A DNA stretch of 64,000 nt from Protea cynaroides (lineage: Eukaryota > Streptophyta > Magnoliopsida > Proteales > Proteaceae), in assembly GCA_028583415.1 (NCBI GenBank), contig CM053270.1, positions 696,001 through 760,000 on the forward strand. The letters are read 5' to 3'. Below, piece after piece: positions 46,902 through 57,344 of the stretch (position 1 is its first letter; each line of letters begins with the position of its first letter). The notes below the pieces were generated by a model. The model was not told where the DNA came from. It searched no databases and was given only the letters and a program-made list of their open reading frames with translations. Position numbers and translations under genes: made by a program.

Positions 46902-47993
46902 CTGTTGTTCCCTCTTTGGTTGTGGGCATGTTCTGGCATAATACCCCACCTGTTGGCAATTGTAGCACTTTACATTAGGGTTCGGCCCCGTTGCCTGTGG
47001 TGGCATTACAAGAGCCGGTCTGGGAGGCACTGTGCTAGTTAGTGGCCTAAACGGACGGTATGGCATGTTGTTTCTTCCGCCTTGGATCTCAGGATTAGGT
47101 CTCTTCAGACCCCTACTTTGTGCTATGAAACTTTCTCTCTGACTTGACTCGATGACTCGAGCCACCTGTACGGCTTCATTATAAATGTTCAACCCTCGAC
47201 CCAGCACGTATTCTCGGATAGCACCCCAAAATCCCATAGTAAAACGATGAGTCTTTGTTTCTTCCTCCTGCATACTAGTTGGAGCAAAGAAGAATAACTC
47301 CTCATACCTCTGCTGGTAGGCTTCTGTTGTCATCTGTGACTGCTGCAGGTTAAGATATTCCCTCTCCATCTGATCACGAAAACTCCTGGGGAAGTACTTG
47401 TCAAAGAAGGCTTCCTCAAATATGGGCCAAGTGATGATCTGGTGCTTTGTTTCCAGATACGACTTGGTAGAATTCCACCACCCATTGGCCTCTTCCTTCA
47501 GCATGTGAGTGGTATATAATACTTTTTCCCCATCTTGACAATCCAGTAGCCGAAAGTTTTTCTCCATTTCAGCTATCCACTTTGTGCTGCTACAGTGTTT
47601 TCCTGACTTCCTGTAAAGGTAGGTGGTTTGAGCTTTAAGAATCCATACACTGCCCTGGAAATGCTACTCTGAGCATAAGGAACCTGCCCATATGGTGCCT
47701 GTCCGTACCATTGTGGCTGATATGGGTAACCACCCTGATTTACCCCCTGATACCCACCATAGTATGCACCCTGATACGGATTCTGATACCCCCCCTGATA
47801 TAGGTTATGAATTGGCGTCCCTGTAACTGGTTGGGATACTGTGTTGGGTTGATCCTGTTGTGGTGGTACTTCATTAGCTGTGCTAACCCCCACTGGTGCC
47901 GCTTGATCATTTTTCAATATTTATGGATGGCATGTTTGTAGGTGTCGACACAGGCCCAGGTGGCCTAAACATTTTTAGCATTTCCTCAAAAAA
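46902..47993 (-). pseudogene. gag: E5 gag, main part (truncated at the strand-switch junction)
   Basis: Minus strand from 47993: Gln/Tyr-rich repeats (QGGYQNPYQGAYYGGYQG), Gag core (LKPPTFTG, EKNFRLLDCQDGEKVL, YEELFFFAPTSMQEEETK) and zinc knuckle (CYNCQQVGYYARTC). A frame change at about 47570 and stops elsewhere. The first roughly 80 codons and the leader are missing: at 47993-47999 the sequence jumps to plus-strand integrase. Confidence 0.85.
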
Positions 47994-47998
47994 ATAGT

Positions 47999-49039
47999 GT
48001 GAATGCAGTATGGGTAATTGTAGATCGCCTCACCAAGACAGCCAGATTTATCCCTGTCAGACCACAATATACTATGGACAGGTTGGCAAGGTTGTACGTG
48101 GACAATATAGTCAGGCTCCATGGGGTTCCAGAGAGTATTGTGTCTGATCGAGATCCACGCTTCACATCTAAGTACTGGAAAGGACTTCAGAAGGCAATGG
48201 GGACGAAACTAAAGTTTAGCACAGCTTTCCACCCTCAAACTGATGGTCAGTCGGAGAGGACCATTCAGATCCTAGAAGACATGCTTCAGGCATATGCTAT
48301 CGACTTTAAGGGGGCTTGGGATGAGAAGCTTTCACTCATTGAGTTTGCCTACAACAACAACTACCAGTCTACGATCCAGATGGCCCCATATGAAGCCTTG
48401 TATGGCAAAAAATGTCAGACACCTTTATTATGGGACGAAGTTGGAGAAAGACGGATCGTAGGACCAGAATTTGTGGAAGAAACCTGCAAGGCAGTAGATC
48501 AAATCAAGAACCGAGTAACAACAGCTCAGGTGCGTCAGAAGCACTATGCTGATAACATACGACGGGACCTTGAATTTATGATTGGTGACAAAGTATTCTT
48601 GAAGGTGTCACAAGTAAGAGGCCTGAAGCAGTTCGACAGAAAAGGAAAATTGTGTCCTAGATATGTGGGACCATATGAAATTCTGTCCCGATGCGGCAAA
48701 GTAGCCTATCAACTTGCATTGCCACCAGCGATGTCTAATGTCCACGACGTCTTCCACATGTCCTTACTGAAGAAGTACGTGAGGGATCCTTCACACATTC
48801 TTGTTGCAGACCCCCCAGATTTGACAGAAGACTTAACCTTCGAGGTGGTGCCAATCCAGCTCATTAGTAAAAAGGTACAACAACTTCGAAGGCGAGCTAT
48901 CCATTATGTCAACGTAGTTTGGAAAAGCCAGAATGTAGAAGAAAATACTTGGGAGGAGGAGGATGCCATGCGACAAGAATACCCCCATCTTTTCGACTCT
49001 GAAGGTACGTTCAATTTCAGGGACGAAAATTTCTTTTAG
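47999..49039 (+). pseudogene. pol: Integrase core and chromodomain-like tail (open fragment)
   Basis: 346 open codons on plus, starting abruptly in the integrase core (VWVIVDRLTKTARF) after the first Asp; the second Asp (VSDRDPRF) and Glu (QSERTI) are present, as is the tail (VQQLRRRAIHYVNVVW). It ends FRDENFF and stop. It lacks everything upstream and no promoter is visible. It is the 3' end of a tandem E4-type unit whose LTR follows at 49107. Confidence 0.85.
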
Positions 49040-49106
49040 GGGTGGGGGAATTGTGAGACCTACATGCAAATTTCGGGGATGAAATTTCTTTTAAGGGTGG
49101 TGGAGT
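49040..49106 (+). promoter_or_regulatory. Duplicated polypurine tract before LTR
   Basis: Two tracts 55 bp apart, TTTTAGGGGTGGGGGAATTG and TTTTAAGGGTGGTGGAGTTG, each followed by a TGTRAGA(A)CC start. Only the second abuts the actual LTR. Confidence 0.6.
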
Positions 49107-49531
49107 TGTAAGAACCGTATTCTAAAACCGGATTTAAACCATGGTTTTATGTGATGACAGGTGTCCCAATTATAACCGGACCGGAGGGCGAAGTCGGGTG
49201 ATGAGCCACTCAAATTTCAGGTAAGAAAAACTGTAAAAATGTCTAAAATCTCATACTGGTCTCACTATACCGGTTGCAGTATAGTGCAACCGGTATGTGC
49301 CACCGGTATGGTATACCGGTTGGACTATACCAGTTGTGGGCACTCCAATCGGTATGTGCCACCGGTATGGTATACCGGTTGTACTATACCGGTTGTGCGC
49401 ACTCCAACCGGTATGTGCGACCGGTATGCCTGATTCCGGCTGGAGACAGACTCTAGTGAGTCATTTCCCTCAGAATGGAAACTTGGAAAGTTTCCAACTG
49501 CGGGAAAAGCTTTCCATGGATGGCCTCCCTC

Positions 49532-49539
49532 TATTAATA
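49532..49539 (+). promoter_or_regulatory. E4 LTR1 TATA-like box
   Basis: TATTAATA within CTCTATTAATAGAGAAGG, conserved in E3 and E5 LTRs and 130 bp upstream of the first donor. Confidence 0.5.
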
Positions 49540-50168
49540 GAGAAGGAGACACTCCATTGCTCCTTCTCAAAAACCCTAGCCGTCTAGAGAAAAGATGAGA
49601 AGGAGCAAGGAGGTGGAAGCCGCCCAGGAAGGAAGAGTGCCGCCAACCGACAGACATCACCGGTAAGTGCTCTATCCTCTTAGTAATTAGGATGTCGGAT
49701 CGGAGCCGCGAAGCGGCGCAGCGATCCAAAATAATTTCCATTGTTTTCTTCATTCGGATCCAACCTAGTTTTGATACGGCGTTCTAGCCAAAATCCGAAG
49801 GCCATTAGAAGGCTTGGACCTTAGTAAAGGATAGGAGAAACCCTAGAGACCTAACCATTAGCCGACAAGGAGGGGAGATCCGAGATCTCGCTCTCGGATC
49901 CAAACCGCAGGGTATACCAGTTGGACGTAAGGTCCAGCGGTATGGGGCCTGCGGTATATACCGCAGGCACATACCGGCCTCACTCAGTGAGATCTGAGTG
50001 AGGCCGGTGAGTACCACCGGTATATACCGGTCGCACATACCGGTTACACATACTGCAACCGATACTTGCAACCGGTATGGTTTCCGAAACTGGTTTATTT
50101 GGCCAAACCTGGTTCTGACTTCTGAAACTTTAATAAATGGGTTCTAACATATAAATGTGATTATGTAG

Positions 50169-50228
50169 GACCTGTAGACAACGTGAGTAAGCTCTCTGAC
50201 GCAGAACGGGATCATTATCACGCGTCAG
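50169..50228 (+). other. Exon-like 60-nt segment in E4 LTR1
   Basis: Between TTATGTAG and CAG|GTAAGG. In the phase joining 51229 it reads PVDNVSKLSDAERDHYHAS, open throughout. E4 LTR2 and E5 have lost 2 nt from its CTCT run. Confidence 0.45.
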
Positions 50229-51105
50229 GTAAGGAACAAGACCCCAAACCTAAATAACTAATTAACAGTAAGCTTTTGTGATATAATTCTGTATCTGTAA
50301 ATGCATATTGCTTGATGTCTGTGCACCTCACATGCCATGTAGTTGTTTCTTTTATCTTTATATATTCATGCATTTCATATGCTAGGATTGTTGGATGTTA
50401 GGCATGTGTATGTTTTAGTTAGTGTGTGGAATGTGAAGGGGATGTGCCCTGGATATATCCACAGCTAACACTTTCCTCGTATCGCCTTACCTTAGCAAAC
50501 TGAGTGCGAATAGGGTATCAGGGGGAGGACGTGGGATTGTGGTTCTTCCTGCCCACCAGACTCGAGCCCTATCTCTATGTCGTAGGGGGTTGTGCTGGGG
50601 TAGGGTCATATAGCCTTTACTTTAGCAGACTTGGTGCAAATAGGGTATCAGGGGGAGGACGTGGGATTGTGGTTCTTCCTACCCGCCAGACTCAAGCCCT
50701 ATCTCTATGTCGTAGGGAGTCGTGCTGGGGTAGGGCCATTGATATTGTATTGACATCTAGGACTGGTTAAAAATGGAATCCACTTGCAAGCCCTTGCCAA
50801 TAGGGGTTTAGGTATTGATACGGTATGGGGTATCAGGGGGAGGACGTGGGATTATGGTTCTTCCTGCCCGCCAGACTCGAGTCCTATCTCCATACCGGAC
50901 TGAGTAATGTGGGGCAACAACAGTAGTGTGGTAGGCGCCTGACTATTGGGTGTGCTCACACTCTCATGCATGGAGGTGCGGTGGCCGCCAAATCTTACCA
51001 TAACATATTTGCAAGTTATACTTAGCCCAAATTGTAATGTTATCTCATGCATATTGTACTGTTGCATTGGTCTTGTACTTACTGAGATATGTTGTGAGCT
51101 CACCT

Positions 51106-51205
<100 letters not shown>

Positions 51206-51228
51206 TTATATATATATTCCTTTTTCAG

Positions 51229-51365
51229 ATTTGGATGCAGGGTACACCATTGATGACTTTGTGGCTACTCCAGCATATGGTACTGTAGCTGCCATTGATA
51301 CCCAGGCGGTGGAGGACGAGCATGATGCGTCATGCGAGTGCTCGTTTTGTGTTTTCTCCGAGTGA
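51229..51365 (+). CDS. LTR terminal exon: small Cys-rich peptide (E4 LTR1, intact)
   Basis: Follows ATTCCTTTTTCAG. It encodes DLDAGYTIDDFVATPAYGT, then VAAIDTQAV, then EDEHDASCECSFCVFSE and stop; 45 residues if the first G comes from the 60-nt segment. Spliced to 50169-50228 the open frame is about 65 residues, and it stays open back into the first purine-rich region without an ATG. Acidic (about 12 Asp/Glu), three Cys as C-E-C-x2-C. No known family recognised. The closest test is conservation: seven other copies in this window, in four LTR families, keep the same frame, ending and splice site. Confidence 0.55.
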
Positions 51366-51622
51366 CTTGGTTATTTTCTGTTAAAGTATTGTAATAATTA
51401 TATTTAAATTTTGATGGATGATGGAATAAGTTGGATATTTATTTTAAATTACAATTTAGATCTCGGCTCATTTATTTATTTCCGCTGCTATGTATTATTC
51501 TCTGATTATGTTAGATTGCTTGGGAATGATTGTTTGACACGGTCTATTGAGATCCTGGTGTGAACCGTGGTTTAGAGCCAGTTCACTCACACTTCTGGTT
51601 CATCCGGAATTGGGGTGTGACA

Positions 51623-52317
51623 AAACTTCCTAATCAAGAAAAACCTAGATTCTTGTATAAAAGACGATGAAAATTTTCCAAAAAGAGAGAAGAGAAGGTG
51701 GAGCTTACCTGAGAGACACACTAGAATGAAGTAGAAACGAACTTAGAGGCACCGGATGCACTGTAGATACTCGGAGACCCAGAGAGAAATCGCCACCGAA
51801 GTAAACTCAAAAGAGAAAAGTGAGAAATAAACCTAAAATCACGATTTTAAAGGATTTTTGGCGATACCGGTCGCACATCTGGGCTGGACAGTGCGACCGG
51901 TACCCCCCTGCAGTATGGTGCGACCAGTACCAAACCGCAAGGTATACCGGTTGCACATATTTGTGGGCAGTGTGACCGGAACTGCCTGCTGTATGGTACC
52001 GGTATGTGTGGTCAGCTACACCGGTCTCACTCCAGGAGAGACTGGTACTGCCGCTGGAACCCTACAGCGAAGGGCAATACAAAACCATCCCGATAATTTG
52101 TCGGAACTTAATCCTAGATCTCACGCTTGCATAATAGACATTGTACATGTGAAAATTTTCGACAGATAACTGAAAATTTTTGCTTGAAATTTTTTTTTTC
52201 CTGTCAATGAATACCTATGCTGCATATGTTGAGACTAAATTATTGGAATAATTTTCTAAGTCGTTCTATGTGTTTCAATGTATTCAGATATCGTACAGGA
52301 AAAAGTAAATTGCTTCA
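51623..52317 (+). other. E4 leader without primer site
   Basis: Homologous to E3 27515-28217. It retains the antisense-gene splice donor (AGGTAAGC on minus, at 51708) and the ACCGGT-rich stretch, but everything equivalent to E3 25554-27514, including PBS and the antisense coding region, is gone. Confidence 0.7.
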
Positions 52318-53724
52318 ATGATGGGAGGAAATGGACGTAGAGTTCATCGCAGGCGCCGTCACTCAAGGGCGCCTACCATGGATAGAAGTTCAGGAATAGA
52401 AAACTCAGAAGAAAATGCCGAGAGGGTGAGAGGGGAAGAACTCAACCCCCTAAATGACACTAAAGATATGATAAAGGAAAATGAAGAAATTCCGTCATAG
52501 GGACAACCTTCTACTAGCTCGGAGACAATGATGGAAAATTTGGTCACTAATATGGAGGCCCTGTAGAAGAAGTTTTTCGAGGAAATGCTAAAAATGTTTA
52601 GGCCACCTAGGCCTGTGTCGACACCTAGAAACATGCCATCCATAAATGTTGAAAATGATCAAGCGGCACCGGTGGGGGTTAGCATAGCTAATGAAGTACC
52701 ACCACAACAGGATCAACCCAACACAGTATCCCAACCAGTTACAGGGACGCCAATTCATAACCTATATCAGGGGGGGTATTAGAATCCGTATCAGGGTGCA
52801 TACTATGGTGGGTATCAGGGGGTAAATCAGGGTGGTTACCCATATCAGCCACAATGGTACGGACAGGCACCATATGGGCAGGTTCCTTATGCTCAGAGTA
52901 GCATTTCCAGGGCAGTGTATGGATTCTTAAAGCTCAAACCACCTACCTTTACAGGGAAGTCAGGGAAAACACTATGGCCAGCACAGTGGATAGCTGAAAT
53001 GGAGAAAAACTTTCGACTACTGGATTGTCAAGATGTTGACAAAGTATTATATGCCACTCACATGCTGAAGGAAGAGGCCAATGGGTGGTGGAATTCTACC
53101 AAGTCGTATCTGGAAACAAAGCACCAGATCATCACTTGGCCCATATTTAAGGAAGCCTTCTTTGACAAGTACTTCCCCAGGAGTTTTCGTGATCAGATGG
53201 AGAGGGAATATCTTAACCTGCAGCAGTCACAGATGACAGTAGAAGCCTACCAGTAGAGGTATGAGGAGTTATTCTTCTTTGCTCCAACCAGTATGCAGGA
53301 GGAAGAAACAAAGACTTGTTGTTTTACTATGGGACTTCGGGGTGCTATCCGAGAACACGTGCTGGGTCGAGGGTTGAACATTTATAATGAAGCTGTACAG
53401 GTGGCTCGAGTCATCGAGTCAAGTCAGAGAGAAAGTTTCATAGCACAAAGTAGGGGTCTGAAGAGACCTAATCCTGAGATCCAAGGCGGAGAAACAACAG
53501 GCCATACCGTCCGTTCAGGCCACTAACTAGCACAGTGCCTCCCAGACCGGCTCTTGTAATGCCACCACAGGCAATGGGGCCGAACCCTAATGTAAAGTGC
53601 TACAATTGCCAACAGGTGGGGCATTATGCCAGAACATGCCCACAACCAAAGAGGAAACAACAACAAGGCAAGGTGTATGCTGTTACAACAGAAGAGGCAG
53701 CCGCATCACCAGATGTGGTTACAG
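52318..53724 (+). pseudogene. gag: E4 gag (broken)
   Basis: ATG at 52318 (MMGGNGRRVHRRRR). Same domains as E3 gag. Stops at 52498-52500, 52564, 52780 and 53254, several being TAG where sister copies have CAG, and a one-base loss near 53490. The zinc knuckle CYNCQQVGHYARTC is intact near 53600. It ends SPDVVT at the GTATG spacer. Confidence 0.85.
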
Positions 53725-53814
53725 GTATGATTTTATACTTGTTCCTTAACTGTTGCATTAATTATTTATGCATTTGAAACTAAGGAAGAATTTGAACAAA
53801 AACCTCAGGTACAG

Positions 53815-56800
53815 TAAATATAGCAGGGGTACCCGCAAGAGTCCTGTTTGACTCCGAGGCCACCCATTCTTTTGTATCCGTGTCATTCGGAAAAGGACTA
53901 GGTCAAACCATCAAGACTCTACAACCAAATCTGTTAGTTCGGTCTCCCATGGGAATGGAGGTGGTATTAGCAGAATATTATGGTCCTTGTCCAGTGCATA
54001 TTGAAGGACGAGCATTGGAAGCCAATCTAGTCTAGCTAGAGATGTCAGATTTTGATGTTATTCAGTGAATGGACTAGTTATCTAAACATTCGGCGAACCT
54101 GCTATGTGCCGAGAAGAAGTTGATATTCAAAGACAATGAAGGGACTGAGTTTAACTTTAAAGGGGCTAAGTTGCCCAGGAAGAGAAAGCTCATACTCTCA
54201 GCCTTAAAAGCAAAGAAGTGCTTAGAGAAAGGGGGAGTAGGATACCTTGTATCAGTTGTGGATGTGACCGCTGACTTGCCAAAAATGGAGGACATCAAAG
54301 TAGTACGGGAATTTCTATGTATTTCTTGAAGACCTACCTGGGTTGCCACCAGACAGGGCAACTGAGTTTGTAATAGACCTACTACCAGGGGTGGCACCGG
54401 TGTCTAAAGCACCATACAGGATGGCTCCTACCGAGTTGAAAGAATTAAAAATTCAGCTGCAAGAACTGCTAGACAAGGGGTTTATAAGGCCTAGTATCTC
54501 ACCTTAGGGAGCACCTGTGCTCTTTGTCAAGAAAAAGGATGGTAGCGTGCGTCTCTGTATGGACTATTGAGAATTGAACAAGCTCACTATCAAGAACAGG
54601 TTCCCACTACCAAGGATAGATGATTTGTTTGATCAATTATAAGGTTCAAGTGTATTCTCAAAGATTGATCTGAGGTCAGGGTATCATCAGCTCAAAATTA
54701 AGGAAGCAGACAATCCCAAAACAGCTTTTAGGACGCGCTACAGACACTATGAGTTCCTTGTGATGTCCTTTGGGTTGACTAATGCACCTGCATCGTTCAT
54801 GGAGCTAATGAACAGGGTATTCCATGACCTGTTAGATACATCGGTTATCGTATTCATCGATGATATTTTGGTGTACTCCAAGGACCAGGAGACACATGAA
54901 AATCATCTAAGAGCAGCATTGCAAAGACTAAGGAGAGAGAAGCTTTATGCAAAGTTCAAGAAATGTGAATTCTGGCTAAATGAGGTGGCCTTTCTTGGTC
55001 ACGTGGTGTCTGCTGAAGGAATCAAGGTCGATCCCAGTAAAATTTCTACCATAGTAGGATGGGAGGCGCTGAAGACAGTTGTAGAAATTCATAGTTTCCT
55101 GGGCTTAGCTGGATACTACAGAAGGTTTGTGGAGGATTATTCCAAGATTACTGTTCTACTCACCAGATTGACCAAAAAGGGAGAGAAGTTCATATGGACC
55201 GATGAATGTGAAAAATGCTTCCAGACCTTGAAGTCAAGACTGGTATCAGCACCTATATTGACTATTCCAGCTCCAGACCATCCATTCACACTCTATACAG
55301 ATGCTTCAGGTCTGGGACTAGGTTGTGTGCTGATGCAAGGAGAGCAGGTGATAGCCTATGCCTCAAGACAGCTGAAAGAGCATGAGAATAACTACCCTAC
55401 ACATGACCTAGAATTGGTAGCGGTCATTCATGCTATCAAGACTTGGAGGCACTACCTGTATGGCAAGAAATTTCAGATTAAGTCTGACCACAAAAGCCTG
55501 ACATATCTATTCACCCAGAAAGACCTGAACATGAGGCAGAGGAGGTGGCTTGAAATACTCAAGGACTACGACTGTGACATTCAATATCACCCTGGCAAAG
55601 CTAACATTGTAGCTGATGCACTGAGTAGGAAATGGGCATCGAACCCTGAAGCAGGACCGAGTATAAATGCAGGGTTGTGCGCTACTGTTTCTAGCTCATC
55701 AGAGGATGAAGAACAACTCTTAATAAAGTCAGCAGATGATCCTATTGAGCAAGGGTTGATACATCAGTTTACTCTAATGTTTGCAGCATTGAAGATTTTT
55801 CCCGACCTGAAGGAAGAAATAAAGGCAGCAGTCCTACAGGACCCATACCTCAGGACAGTTCAAGAGGATTTGGAAAAAGGTCGAGCTAATCCTGATTTTG
55901 CTTTAGATGCAGACAAGGTACTCAGATACCGTGGGCGTATGTGCATACCTGAGGATGAAGATCTGGAAATCCAAAATCAGATTATGTTGGAAGCTCACTC
56001 CACCCCAAATTCAGTACACCCTGGAAGCACTAAAATGTACCATGACTTGAAAAGGTATTACTAGTGGAGGGGTATGAAAGCTGATGTGGCCCGACATGTA
56101 TTTCAATGTTTAAACAGTCAGCAAGTCAAAGCAGAAAGAGAGAGGCCTGCAGGATTACATCAACCATTACCCGAGCCAGCATGGAAATGGGATTGTATAA
56201 CCATGGATTTCGTCACTGGCCTGCCTTTGTCTCCGAGGTCAGTGAATGCAGTATGGGTAATTGTAGATCGCCTCACCAAGACAGCCAGATTTATCCCTGT
56301 CAGACCACAATATACTATGGACAGGTTGGCAAGGTTGTACGTGGACAATATAGTCAGGCTCCATGGGGTTCCAGAGAGTATCGTGTCTGACCGAGATCCA
56401 CGCTTCACATCTAAGTTCTGGGAAGGACTTCAGAAGGCAATGGGGACGAAACTAAAGTTTAGCATAGCTTTCCACCCTCAAACTGATGGTCAGTCGGAGA
56501 GGACCATTCAGATCCTAAAAGACATGCTTCGGGCATGTGCTATCGACTTCAAGGGGGCTTGGGATGAAAAGCTTTCACTCATTGAGTTTGCCTACAACAA
56601 CAGCTACCAGTCTACGATCCAGATGGCCCCATACGAGGCCTTGTATGGCAAGAAATGTCGGACACCTTTATTATGGGACGAAGTTGGAGAAAGACGGATC
56701 GTAGGACCAAAATTTGTGGAAGAAACCTGCAAGGCAGTAGATCAAATAAAGAACCGAGTAAAAACAGCTCTGGTGCGTCAAAAGCACTATGATGATAACA

Positions 56801-57320
56801 GACGACGGGACCTTGAATTCATGATTGGTGACAAAGTGTTCTTGAAGGTGTCACTAGTAAGAGGCCTGAAGCGGTTCGGCAGAAAAGAAAAATTGTGTCC
56901 TAGATATGTGGGACCATATGAAATTCTATCCCGATGCGGCAAAGTAGCCTATCAACTTGCATTGCCACCAGCGATGTCTAGTGTCCACGACGTCTTTCAC
57001 GGTGTCCCATCGAAGAAGTACGTGAGAGACCCTTCCCACATTCTTGTTGCAGACCCCAGTTTGATGAAGACTTAACCTTCGAGGTGGTGCCAATCCAGCT
57101 CATTAGTAAAAAGGTACAACAACTTCGAAGACGAGCTATCCATTATGTCAAGGTGGTTTGGAAAAACCCGAATGTAGAAGAATTTACTTTGGAGGAGGAG
57201 GATGCCATGCGACAAGAATACCCCCATCTTTTCGACTCTGAAGGTACGTATAATTTTGGGGACGAAATTTATTTTAAGGGTGGGGGAATTGTGAGACCTA
57301 CATGCAAATTTCGGGGATGA
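53815..57320 (+). pseudogene. pol: E4 pol (broken)
   Basis: Protease with Asp-Ser-Glu-Ala instead of Asp-Ser-Gly-Ala near 53850. RT is damaged in its first half by stops (54032, 54066, 54506, 54567, 54640) and a loss near 54315, then open 54760-56064 (FIDDILVYSKD near 54860, RNase H near 55290, integrase finger). Stop at 56062-56064, then open 56074-57075 (integrase D, D, E), a deletion near 57055 and the chromodomain-like tail to 57320. Confidence 0.88.
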
Positions 57321-57344
57321 AATTTCTTTTAAGGGTGGTAGAGT

